64,000 bases of DNA from Portunus trituberculatus (taxonomy: Eukaryota; Arthropoda; Malacostraca; Decapoda; Portunidae), in the NCBI RefSeq assembly GCF_017591435.1, contig NC_059301.1:33384986-33448985 (forward strand), written 5' to 3'. This document shows, in pieces, positions 24,862 to 34,893 of this stretch. Each line of letters opens with the position of its first letter. Within the stretch, counting starts at the first letter, position 1. A program made the position numbers and the translations under genes. The notes under the pieces are model-generated. The model did not search any database, had not been told where the DNA came from, and worked only from the letters and a program-made list of their open reading frames with translations.

Positions 24862-26245
24862 TGGTATCATTTGAAAGTATCAACACCAATCCTGACAAAG
24901 TTTGTGCCATAACCAACTCTGCAACTCTGGCTAACATTACTGATCTCTGATTCTTCATGGGCCTTGTTAATCAGCTGGCCAAATTCTCGCCTGAAATCTC
25001 TGCAGCACTGCAGCCACTTTGACCACTGTTGAGCCCAAGACACATGTTTATGTGGACCACTGATCATGACATTACCTTTCATAGTGTGAAAGCAGCATTA
25101 GCTAGCCCACCACAACTGGTGACGTGTGACCCACACCTACCCACCACTCTCCTGACAGATACCTCTTGTCTCCATGGTATTTGCTATACCCACTTGCAAG
25201 ATCATGGTGAAGGTCTTTTCCGTGTTATTCAGTGTGGCTTATGCTTCTTATCACACATAGAAATGCATTACGTCACGATAGAACTTGAAATGCTGGCAAC
25301 AGTGTCGGCAATGCAGAAGTGCAGTTTTTACCTACAGGGTTCTGCATCCCTTCGAACATGTCACTGATCATCATCCACTAATACCTATACTAAACCACTA
25401 CACCCTTGACGCTGTGGAAAATCCACAACTTCAGCGCCTCAAGGAAAAGTAGTCACCATATGTCTTCACAGCATGATGGTGGCCAGGCAAGACTCTCTGT
25501 GTATTTGACACTCTATCCCATCACCCTGTTGCCTCTCCTACTGAAGATGACAACATATTCTAGGGCATCCACTGGACGCTCTCCTGCACAAATGCTCTAC
25601 AATCACCCCCCTCACACTTGTATATTGGCCTAACCTGCAGCTTACAAGATGGAATGGCAACCCAATACGGAGGACTGTGACCTGCGTGCAACACAGCGGA
25701 AGCAGGAAGTTGCTTTCCGCTACAACCAGCATGCCCGCTCATTGCTTGCCCTTACTGTTAATGACCAGGTTCACCTTCAGAACTCTAGGACCAAGCGCTG
25801 GGATCAGGCTGGCACAGTGACAGCATATCATGAACCGTGTCAGTATGACGTCTCCCTGCCACGTGGCCATGTCTTGTGCAGGAACTGTCACTTCTTATGT
25901 CCAGACATCACCCCTGTGGATTCCTAGTGAGACATACCTGGGAACCCAAACCCACCACAACTTTGATGTTCTAGGCACCTATATGATATACAAGATGGCA
26001 ATTGCTGAGTCAGTTCAAGACTTCGCTATGAACTTGATTGGGGGGGGAGGGAGGTGTAGGAATATTACTTAGATAGTAAGGTAAGAAAACACCTAACACT
26101 ATACTAATACACATATTCTACACTTTCATACATCTGGCAGCCACACTTCCCACAATCCTTAGAAGGGTTGCACCTACACAGAGGAGAGGATACACACACA
26201 CCAAGTTAGCCAGGATTGTTTTGTCTCCTGTAGCAGGTTAAAGAA
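24862..26245 (+). mobile_element. Ty3/Gypsy LTR retrotransposon remnant
   Basis: From left to right: end of RT (LVNQLAKFSPEISAALQPL near 24965), the RNase H region (FMWTTDHDITFHSVKAALA at about 25035, LLTDTSCLHGICYTHLQDHG, YVTIELEMLATV), a short integrase N-terminal trace near 25500, GRSPAQMLYNHPP near 25575 (end of the integrase core) and an integrase C-terminal segment, frame 25649-25927 (FRYNQHARSLLALTVNDQVH, NSRTKRWDQAGTVTAYHE). Most of the integrase core and everything upstream is missing. A G-rich polypurine tract at 26040-26052 precedes TGTAGGAATATTA, which fits the start of a 3' LTR of roughly 190 bp. Dead copy with stops and shifts; I note breaks but do not reconstruct it. Confidence 0.8.
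26040..26245 (+). repeat. Polypurine tract and 3' LTR of the Gypsy remnant
   Basis: A purine run (TTGGGGGGGGAGGGAGG) is followed by TGTAGGAATATTAC at 26053. The right limit is set by where family B LINE sequence begins (about 26250) and is approximate; no 5' LTR is present to compare it with. Confidence 0.5.
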
Positions 26246-26249
26246 CAAT

Positions 26250-28751
26250 ATACAGGTTGACTATCTCCTTCCAGCTTCTTCTGTCACCAGCATCAAGGTC
26301 TTGCTTGTCTATCTTTTCAATGCCATTAACTATTTTATATAATTTTATCAGCTCTCCTCGTTCTCTTCTATCTTGTAGGTTTGGTAGTCCCATTTTCTTC
26401 AGCCTTTCTTCATAAGTTAGGTCCTTTAGTGCTGGCGCCATCTTTGTAGGTATCCTCTGGATCTGTTCTAATCTTCTTATATCCTTTTTCAAGCTCAACG
26501 ACCACACCCATGCCACATATTCCAAATGTGATGTATCATACTCGTAATAGATTTTTTCATCATATCCTTGTCCATGTACTGAAATGCCACCCTAATGTTA
26601 GTCAACATTTTATATGTTGTTCCAAACATTTTACTTATGTAATTTTGGGGCCTCAGAATTTCTTGTATAACCACTCCCAGATCTATTTCCTCTTTAGTTT
26701 TCATTATTTGTTCCTCTCCCATCAAATACTTCCATACTGGTCTTCTCTTACTCTTTCCTAATTCCATTACATGGCATTTCTTGGCATTGAATTATAACCT
26801 CCACTTGTTACTCCACTCATAGATTTTGTCTATATCTTCCTGCAGCAGCAAACAGTCCTCTTCAGTCTTTATTACTCTTAAATATTTTGCATCATCAGCA
26901 AACAAATTAATATAACTGGTCATGCCATACTGTATAGTATGTCATCTACATATACCTGGAGCATAATGGGGGCTAACACTGACCTCTGTGACACTCCACT
27001 TGTTATTTTACTCCAGGATGAGTATGCATCTCTGATCACGGTTCTCATCTCTCTGTCCTTCAAGTAATCCCTTATCCAATTTTTTCTCTCATTCCTATGT
27101 TCTCCAACTGCCAAAGTAGTCTGTTATGAGGGACTTTATCAAAAATAGTTTTTTAAAGTAACTCTCGAGTAGAAGCTTAATAAGTTTGATACACATGACT
27201 GCCCTGTCCTGAACCCAAATTGTCTGTTTGATAACACTTGCTCCTCTTCTAGAAATCAAACCCATTTTTCTTTGATAATTATTTCACACAATTCCCCAAG
27301 ACACTTGTAAGTGACACTGGTCTGTAGTTTAGTGGTTCAGTTGCCTTTCCTCCTTTAAATATCAGCATTACGTTGGCTATCTTCCATTCTAGTGGAACTT
27401 TCCCTTCATTTATTGAATCTGTAATTATTTCCCAAATTGGATCCAGTAGTTGCTCTTTACATTCTTTTAACACCCAGCCTGATACACCATCTGGCCCCAT
27501 TGCTCTTCTGACATCCAACTTATCTAATAATCTTCCAATATCCTCTTTGTGCACTGCAATCTCCTGTAATCCTTGGCAATCCCATGTCCTATTAGTTTCT
27601 GTGAAATCATCTTCTGCAGTGACACCATTTTGAAGCTCTCATTCATTATTTCACACATTTCCTTCTTTGTTTGGTATGTCTTCCCTTCTTTAATTATTTT
27701 TCAATTGTTTCCTTATTTTTTGTTTTGCTGTTTACATACTTGTAGAAAAGTTTGGGTTCATCTTTGCTTTTATTCACTACATCTTTGTCAAAGTTTCTTT
27801 CTTCCTCTCTCCTTACTCTAATATATTCATTTCTGGCATCTTTGTACTGCTGTCTGTTATAGTCACTTCCCTGTTTTATGAGTTTCTTCCATGCTTTATC
27901 TTTTGCCTCCTCCAGGTATTATATCCCTTCTCTTTAAAGTTGACATGGATCCCTTCTCTCAGTTTTGTTTCAACGATGCACATTACATCCAGCTTTTTCT
28001 CTTTCAAATAATTCCTAACTTCCAATATATTTGCTTGATAACAACCCATCTATATTAGTATAAGTCACTCTTAATTTCTTGCCTCCTCTTTCTTCCTCAG
28101 GTACCACTTCTTTAGTCTCATATCCAGAACCCTCCAGTAAAAATTCTTCTTCTCTATCTCTGTCCTTTCCTCGTTTTTTTTCCTTAGCTTCACTTCTTAG
28201 CACTTTCTCCTTTTCCCTCTCCTCTAAGTTCATATCTCTTTTTATCCATATATCCTTGTGTTCAGTATCATCTGCCAGCTTCCCTTTCCTAGCCATAATT
28301 TCCTCTACAGCCACTTGGGATCTCATTCTCACCTTCATTGGTCTCCTACCCCTTTCATTGTATCTTCCTAGCCTGATCACTTCCTCCACCTCTTGGTCTA
28401 GTTCTTGTGTGCTGTCTTGCACTCGTTTGATAACAGTTTTGGCCAATTCTCTCTTTTCACATTTTCTCGTGAATTTATTTGGATTTTTCTTTTCCTTCAT
28501 CCCAAAAATCACGAAGTTTTTTTCTTGTCCACTGTATCCTGCACCAGGTCTTCTTTCTCTTTAATAAATTCAATTACAGCAACTTTCATGTTCTCCATAA
28601 TTTGTCTCTTTACAACCTCTAAAAATTTAACTTTTTCCTCTTCTTGCTCCTGCTTCCATTCATTTCATAGTTCCTTCAGCTTGTTTTCACCCAATCCACC
28701 TTCTGCCCTGTCCACAATCCCGTCCTGCACTTTAACCTGCAAGCTCCTTAA
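26250..28751 (-). mobile_element. CR1/L2-like LINE (family B, copy 3), main part; continues at 40512-41066
   Basis: On the minus strand: ORF1 C-terminus (28512-28015: NPNKFTRKCEKRELAKTVIK, VIRLGRYNERGRRPMKVRMR, DIWIKRDMNLEEREKEK), start of the endonuclease (TYTNIDGLLSS), a deletion of most of the endonuclease near 27920-27990, then RT blocks (GRLLDKLDVRRAMGPDGVSG, EWKIANVMLIFKGGK, SVLAPIMLQVYVDD). The 3' end is missing after RT residue block KIDKQDLDAGDRR, where Gypsy LTR sequence begins. ORF1 is cut at CCTTAAGG by the piggyBac element; its N-terminal coding part and 5' UTR resume at 40512. Confidence 0.85.
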
Positions 28752-28851
28752 CACGTTAACCACGTATCAGGCCACCCGTGTACCGAGCAAATGTTTCACT
28801 TGTTGCGTATTGGTACATCTGAGGCCCGAATATCACTTTCTAAAAACTATT

Positions 28852-29003
28852 AGTCCAGAGGCGAAGCCACATAACCTTGCATAGTCTCTTAACAATTGTT
28901 TCTTTGCTTTTTTCAATAGTTCTGAGTGTATAATGAAATTTAGCCCGGGTGGCCGATCGCTACCCTTGTGGAATTTTCAAAATCCAAGATGGCCACCGTG
29001 ATG
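28852..29003 (+). repeat. Left terminal inverted repeat of the FEN1-like unit
   Basis: Pairs with 30922-31085. Contains TTTTTTCAATAGTTCTGAGT and TCCAAGATGGCCACC; the latter resembles a YY1-type core (CCAT in AAGATGGC) and may act as a promoter element. That is inference from motif resemblance only. Confidence 0.75.
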
Positions 29004-29161
29004 TTTGTCCTGGTCAGGTAAATCTATAAATCTTCATAATGTTCGCTCTGAGTGCAGTATAATAGCCATATAGGTGTTGATTATTATGTTTTTATTGTCA
29101 AGGAATGTGATTATAATGTTATCTTAGCTTTTGGTTGCCAATTTAATGGATAAAATGCAAG

Positions 29162-30710
29162 GTATGCTAGTGTCATTGGCCTCCTAGTAAGTCAGCGGGA
29201 ACTCAACTTTCAAGAAGTACTCGCTACAGAACTAACAGCTTATCCACCTTCAATGTTTCATGCTAATGGTCAGATGAGAGTTGCTGCCGGAAAATCCACA
29301 CTGAAGAAGAACATTTAAGTTGATGTGTCACAACGCTTGTCTAAGAGCCCAACAGCTATTGTGGTGGATGTGTCTGCTGTTATTTGGACCCTTGAATGGC
29401 CTGCTCATGTAACTGTTGCCACTTTCATATCAGGATTAAAAAAATGGCTCTCTCTTCAGTTGTCTACAGCTGATGTCTACTTGTGCTTTGACCGATATTA
29501 TGACTACCCCATCAAAAGTAGCATTAGATCAACTAGAGCAACACATAGTCGTGTCCACCATCTCACACTGAGAACTCCATTGCCTGCTCGAGATGCAGTG
29601 CTCAAGAACTACACTAACAAGGCATAGCTAAACAAGCTTATTTGTGAGCAAATACTTAATGATGGTGACTTCCTCCATAATTTTACACAGAATCAAAAGT
29701 TAGTTGTTACAGAGGACAAATCAGAGCCCACACAAGTGTATAAAGGAAAAATGACTCCACGTGTGTATCTTTCTTCAAGACATGAGGAAGCTGACATCTT
29801 CCTCACTCAACAAGCCATCCATATTTCAAAAGATCCAGAATCAAGAGTCTCTGTGATCTCTGACGACACTGATGTATTTGTTTTGCTACTTTACTTCTAC
29901 TGGAGTGAGAACCTTCAATCAACAATGACTATGCAATCACCAATTAATGGTCGCTCTTGCATTGACATAAAGGAAACTTGTAACATACATTCTGATATTG
30001 TACCCTCAATCCTAGCACTCCATGCCCTTACTGGCTGCGACTCCGTTGCAGCAACATATGGAATTGGCAAGACAAAAGCAATCAAAGTGTCAAGACAAGT
30101 ATACACACTTGATCTACTGGGTCAGTCAAAAGCAGATCTCTACGATGTAGTCAAACAATCAACTGATTTTATGGCTGCATGTTATGGATGCAAAACACAA
30201 TGTTCTTCCATGACGGAATGCCGTCAACAGCTGTGGGCAGAAAAAACAGGAAACTCAACAGCAGCACCAAATTATGTAGTTTGCCACCGACAACTGAAGC
30301 ATTTAAACAAAACGTTTACAGAGCACACTTTCAGGTTTTCCAGTGGTACAGTGCCCTGAGTGGAGATCCACCTCATCTCAGTGTTTTGAATTACGGGTGG
30401 GAAGTGGATGACGCCAACAAGTGCCTCATCCCACGAAATGTGGCAGAAGGAATACCCTATGCTCCTGAAAAGATCCTGAAGTTGGTAAAATGTGGTTGTA
30501 TTTCACAGCGACCTTGTAAAGGGGCCAACTGTGGTTGTACGGGACATCAACTTCCGTACACTATATTCTGTGCCTGTAGTGGTGGCCGTGACTGCTTGAA
30601 TCCTTTTAACACAAAGATCATTGACGAGCCAGTTAATCAAGATGCGGACATTGATAATGATCATGATGAAGACGTACAAGACGACAACAGTGATGTGGAA
30701 GACAATGTGT
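29162..30710 (+). pseudogene. FEN1/PIN-like nuclease with C-terminal Cys cluster
   Basis: One conceptual protein of about 510 residues with two in-frame stops (TAA at 29317, TAG at about 29625) and one frameshift near 30275-30290. In order: SVIGLLVSQRELNFQEVL and AYPPSMFHANGQMRVAAGK; IVVDVSAVIW (acidic strand 1, about 29355); VYLCFDRYYD (about 29478); HEEADIFLTQQAIHI (29781); VISDDTDVFVLLLYF (about 29855); LHALTGCDSVAATYGIGKTK (about 30020). The spaced Asp/Glu residues and the GCD...GIGK step match the metal site and helix-hairpin-helix of FEN1/XPG-type PIN-fold nucleases. After the shift, NKCLIPRNVAEGIPYAPEKI leads to CGC-x5-CKGANCGCTGHQLP and FCACSGGRDCLNPF, a dense cysteine cluster recalling CXC/CRC metal-binding domains, then an acidic tail. 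Sequences like this are recurrent in invertebrate genomes as uncharacterized proteins (recollection). Nuclease fold is inference. Confidence 0.66.
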
Positions 30711-30921
30711 ACAAGGAAGGTTTTGTATTTTTTATGTACTTTCTTAAAATAGTTTTGTGCTTATCTTGGATTCTGCTGTCAATCTTATCAATAAACAGCA
30801 TTACATCACAATAGTTTGTCTTCTTGCCCTTGATAGCATAATTCTGAACACCATTATTAAGATTCTATTGCATTTGCAAAGGAAATTATTATCATTGTTA
30901 GACTTTGCCTTATTATTTCTG

Positions 30922-31085
30922 ACATCTTGGCGGCCATTTTGGATTTTGAAAATTCCACAAGGGTGGCGATCAGCCACCGAGCTAAATTTCAAGCACACAC
31001 TTAGAACTATTGAAAAATCCAAAAAAACTATTGTTAATAGACATTAACAAGGTTCTTAAAAATTTGGGGTTCTGCCACTGGACTA
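30922..31085 (-). repeat. Right terminal inverted repeat of the FEN1-like unit
   Basis: Inverted partner of 28852-29003; reads on the minus strand from TAGTCCAGTGGC, with an extra insertion of about 10 bp relative to the left copy, into the shared block and AAAATGGCCGCCAAGATG. Confidence 0.75.
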
Positions 31086-31309
31086 TATTACAAACATGAG
31101 AATGTAAACAATTTGTGTATAAATTTGTATTTATTATGACTGCAGATGTGTTGCTAAGGTACTGGAAAATAAGATAAAAATGACAATAATTTCATTTGTT
31201 GAAAGAAAAAAAAAGGCTTCTGACTAACAAGTAATGTTTGGTTATATATTACTTCAAAAATAATCAATATAAGAAAATAATGGAATATTAGATCATCATA
31301 TGTTGATCA

Positions 31310-31528
31310 CTAATTACACAAGTCATGTTTTTCGTTGAAATATGAAATAAAAAGGAGTGGTTGACCCTCACATTCATTGTAATAGGTGGATACTCTCTGA
31401 GCCTTGTTTGTGGCCACCTTGTATCCCTCAGACAGTGAGATTTTCTCATAGCATCGTCTGCATCGCTTCCTTGTATTTTTCATTGGGCCAACTGCTTCCT
31501 GTAAGGTATGTTCTTTTCTTGCACCCAA
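31310..31528 (-). pseudogene. piggyBac transposase, C-terminal Cys-rich domain
   Basis: The minus-strand frame contains RKRCRRCYEKISLSEGYKV and NKAQRVSTYYNECEGQP, ending SYFNEKHDLCN and a stop at 31310. Paired Cys residues with an R-x-C-x-x-C start, a K-x-x-R-V-x-T-Y stretch and a final F-x-x-x-H-x-x-C are the layout of the C-terminal zinc-binding domain of piggyBac transposases, which contacts the terminal repeats. Some Cys are replaced (Tyr in YNEC, Ser in SYF). The frame continues in register with 40232-39890 once the LINE between the two TATATCAG copies is ignored. Confidence 0.78.
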
Positions 31529-31686
31529 TATATCAGTCCTTCCCCAGATGGGAACCGCCTTGTCGTGGTGGGGGGGTTTGTGTGCCCCTGTGACCTGGCG
31601 AGCGAGGCTAGAGGGGGCTTAGGACCCTGCTCTGCCCTTTCGAGGGGGAGAGGGCTACCCATGCTAGTAATGTCGCCAGTGAGGGG

Positions 31687-33796
31687 CCAATCCCTCCGCA
31701 GGATCCCCCAAAGCGAAGGTGCCTCTGGCGTTTTGCCTCTGCCAGTTGGGGGGACCTGAGGAGGTATTATGCTGATTTTCCCTGAAATGATTATTGCTTC
31801 CGTGCCAGAGACCCATCTCTTTGTGCTAAACGCATAACAGAGGTGTTAGTATCTGGCATGGAGGCGTACATTCCTCATTTTTTTTCTCAACCTAAACCTT
31901 CTAAACCTTGGTTTAACTCAGCCTGTTCTCGTGCTATACATGATAGAGAGGTTGCCCACAAAAGGTACTTGAGCCTTCCATCTCCTGAATCTCATGCACT
32001 TTATATCTCTGCCCAGAATCATGCCAAGTCTGTTCTTCAACTTGCCAAACACTCTTTCATAAATAGGAAATGTCAAAATCTTTCAAACTCAAACTCTCCT
32101 CGTGACTTCTGGCATCTAGCCAAAAACATCTCAAATAACTTCACTTCTTCATCTTTCCCTCCTTTATTTCATCCTGATGGCACCACTGCCATCTCTTCTG
32201 TCTCTAAAGCTGAACTCTTTTCTCAAACCTTTGCTCACAACTCCACCTTGGATGATTCTGGGCTTGTCCCTCCCTCTCCTCCTCCCTCTGACTATTTCAT
32301 GTATACAGTCAAAATTCTTCATAATGATGTTTTCCATGCCCTTGCTGGCCTAAACCCTCGGAAGGCTTATAGACCTGATGGGGTCCCTCCTATTGTTCTC
32401 AAAAACTGTGCTTCTGTGCTTGCACCTTGCCTGGCCAAACTCTTCCAACTTTGTCTATCGACTTCTACCTTTCCTACCTGCTTGAAGTTCGCCTACATTC
32501 AGCCTGTTCCTAAAAAGGGTGACCGTTCTAACCCCTCTAACTACCGTCCTATAGCTTTAATCTCCTGCTTGTCTAAAGTTTTTGAATAGGAAGATTCTCA
32601 AACATCTGTCACTTCACAATCTTCTGTCTGATTGCCAGTATGGCTTCCGTCAAGGTCGCTCTACTGGTGATCTTCTGGCTTTCCTTACTGAGTCTTGGTC
32701 ATCCTCTTTTAGAGATTTCAGTGAAACTTTTGCTGTTGCGTTAGACATATCAAAAGCTTTTGATAGAGTCTGGCATAAAGCTTTGAATTCAAAACTGCCC
32801 TCCTACGGCTTCTATCCTTCTCTCTGCAACTTTATCTCATGTTTCCTTTCCGACCGCTCTATTGCTGCTGTGGTAGACGGCTACTGTTCTTCTCCTAAAC
32901 CTATTAATAGTGGTGTTCCTCAGGGTTCTGTCCTGTCACCCATTCTCTTTCTATTATTCATTAATGACCTTCTTAACCAAACTTCTTGCCCTATCCACTC
33001 CTCCTATGCTGATGATACCACCCTACATCTTTCCACGTTCTTTCAGAGACGTCCAACCCTTCAGGAAATTAACAGGTGACGCGGGGATGCCACGGAACGC
33101 CTAACTTCCGATCTTTCTAAAATTTCCAATTGGGGCAGAAAAAATCTAGTAGTTTTCAATGCCTCAAAAACTCAATTCCTCCATCTATCAACTCGACACA
33201 ACTATCCCCTCTTCTTCAATGACACTCAACTGTCTCCCTCTTCCACAATGAATATCCTCGGTCTGTCCTTTGCTCATAATCTTAACTGTAAACTTCACAT
33301 CTCATCTCTTGCTAAAACAGCTTCTATGAAATTAGGTATTCTGAGGTGTCTCCGACAGTTTTTCTCGCCCCACCAACTGCTTACTATGTATAAGGGCCTT
33401 ATCCGTCCCTGTATGGAGTACTCTTCGCATGTTTGGGGGGGTTCCAGTCAAACAGCTTTGCTTGATAGGGTGGAATCGAAAGCTCTTCGTCTCATCAACT
33501 CCCCTCCTCTGACTAACTGTCTTCAGTCTCTTTCTCACCGCCGAAATGTTGCATCCCTTTCTATATTTTATCGCTATTTTCATGGTAACTGTTCTACTGA
33601 TCTTGCTAACTGCATGCCTCCCCTCCTCCTGCGGCCACGCTGCACAAGGCTTTCTTCTTCCTCTCATCCCTATTCTGTCCAACTCTCTAATGTAAGAGTT
33701 AACCAGTACACTCAATCATTCATCCCTTTCACTGGTAAACATGGAACCTGCATCTGTAAACATGGACCCTGGTAAACATGGACCCTCCCTATGTAA

Positions 33797-33828
<32 letters not shown>

Positions 33829-33833
33829 AAATA
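31687..33833 (+). mobile_element. LINE A copy 2 nested in the family C 5' UTR
   Basis: 5'-truncated at the start of the endonuclease-RT linker (31687 corresponds to 166 in copy 1). The frame 31843-32589 (248 codons) covers the linker and RT fingers: RAIHDREVAHKRYLSLPS, NPRKAYRPDGVPPIVLKN, IQPVPKKGDRSNPSNYRPIA. 32582-33079 covers the palm: YGFRQGRSTGDLLAFL, VALDISKAFDRVWHKAL, GVPQGSVLSPILFLLFINDL and YADDTTLHLS with both catalytic Asp. A frameshift at about 32586 and another at 33079 separate it from the C-terminal frame (33248-33775). The tail is two A-runs at 33797-33831. Best-preserved RT of family A here. Confidence 0.88.
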
Positions 33834-34080
33834 CTAAAAGGTTCCTACATAGGCTGCCAGTGGACCAGCGGAGCCAGCCGCTGGAGGGATCACCCAATAG
33901 GGGCCGTCCTGTGCTAGATGGTTGGGTGTCCAGGCTGGGATGCTTTGGGAGGGGGTCTCAGCTCTGTCGTGGACAAACATTCGTATCATGTGGGGCCTTT
34001 TTTTAAAACAACTGGTCCACATGGGGACAAGGTACCCCTTCCAAGGCAGCCAGCGCTCGCTCCCATTGTAGTCCCAGTAG

Positions 34081-34893
34081 GTGGTTTCCCTTGCCCCTGG
34101 AGCCAATTTTTTGTGTTACTTTTTTTTTATGGGAAAACACAAAAAACTGTCAGGTTCTCGTGAGGTGGCTGACCTGGCCCGCGAGACGTCATCTTCAGGT
34201 CTGAGTGGGAAGGAGGATTCCCCTCCACAAGGGCCTCTCACAGCAGTCTCTTGTTCTGGAAGTTCTTCTGAGGGACGCATTTCTGCTGCATGTGACTCCC
34301 TTGTGATGGTAAATGTTAATCCATCATTTTTCTATCATGCCTTGCACTCACTTCTCAAGGCGTATGGTACGGTTGTTCACATTCGACTGGTTTATGATAA
34401 GGATTTTCCTTCCAACCGCTGCTATGTAACTTTTCTGTCATGTGATGAAGCCCGTCTGGCTTATGAACATGTAGCATCTCTGCCCCTTGCCGGCTCTGGC
34501 TTTAAAACTGAATTTCTCCAGTCACGTAATATTTCAGACAGTGACATGGATTATATCCCAAATGTTTTTGAAAACTATTTAGACAATTCAGTTCCAGAAG
34601 TCCGCCAGATCCCGCCTCCACGCTGGTTTGTGGCGTACTACAGAAATGGGCGCGGAAATTTCATCCATGCCTCCCGGTACCTGTCCAAAGAGATCAGCAC
34701 GATTCCTGAGGGAAACCTCAAGAAATATGGTAAGGGGGTGCTAGTGCGAGCGAAAAATATCACGCAGGCAAGGATGTTGCAACATCTACCATGTCCTTCT
34801 GACAGCATGTTTGAGACTATTAAGGCACATCCCACCTTTAATTACAGTAAAGGTTGTGTGTACAGTCATGATCTCTATGAATTTCCTGAGTGA
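34081..34893 (+). CDS. LINE C ORF1, N-terminal part (RRM-like)
   Basis: A 270-codon open frame. A Ser/Gly-rich N-terminus is followed at about residue 75 by LVMVNVNPSFFYHALHSLLK, AYGTVVHIRLVYDKDF and CYVTFLSCDEARLAYEHV, the beta-alpha-beta pattern of an RNA-recognition motif with an aromatic RNP1-like strand. A second conserved block, PPRWFVAYYRNGRGNF and LVRAKNITQARMLQHLP, then YSKGCVYSHDLYEF ends the frame. ORF1 proteins of this group coat the element RNA. The original protein continued into the zinc knuckles at about 35000-35210, now out of frame after the TGA at 34891. Confidence 0.7.
   Translation: MVSLAPGANFLCYFFFMGKHKKLSGSREVADLARETSSSGLSGKEDSPPQGPLTAVSCSGSSSEGRISAACDSLVMVNVNPSFFYHALHSLLKAYGTVVHIRLVYDKDFPSNRCYVTFLSCDEARLAYEHVASLPLAGSGFKTEFLQSRNISDSDMDYIPNVFENYLDNSVPEVRQIPPPRWFVAYYRNGRGNFIHASRYLSKEISTIPEGNLKKYGKGVLVRAKNITQARMLQHLPCPSDSMFETIKAHPTFNYSKGCVYSHDLYEFPE

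Larger units (their letters stand above)
28852..31085 (+). mobile_element. TIR-bounded unit carrying a FEN1/PIN-like nuclease gene
   Basis: Bases 28852-29003 and 30922-31085 are inverted repeats of about 150-165 bp. The inner 57 bp are about 85-90% identical by eye (both contain CTTGTGGAATTTTCAAAATCC or its complement), and the outer part is more diverged with small gaps. The ends read TAGTCCAG and CTGGACTA, with TAT on both sides (28849-28851 and 31086-31088) as a possible 3-bp target duplication. It sits in the 3' untranslated part of the piggyBac copy. A single decayed gene fills the interior. I cannot assign it to a named DNA-transposon superfamily; the call as a mobile unit rests on the inverted repeats. 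Confidence 0.68.

Noticed and set aside
25029..25927. An endogenous virus such as a nimavirus or retrovirus
   Set aside because: RNase H and integrase pieces fit Ty3/Gypsy retrotransposons; no envelope or DNA-virus genes are present.
31480..31662. Minus-strand 60-codon frame over 31480-31662 as a gene
   Set aside because: It crosses the LINE C target duplication and is the antisense of the LINE 5' UTR.
34081..34893. A host RNA-binding protein gene (RRM)
   Set aside because: It is followed by gag-type zinc knuckles, endonuclease, RT and RNase H in element order and is bounded by a target duplication, so it is LINE ORF1.
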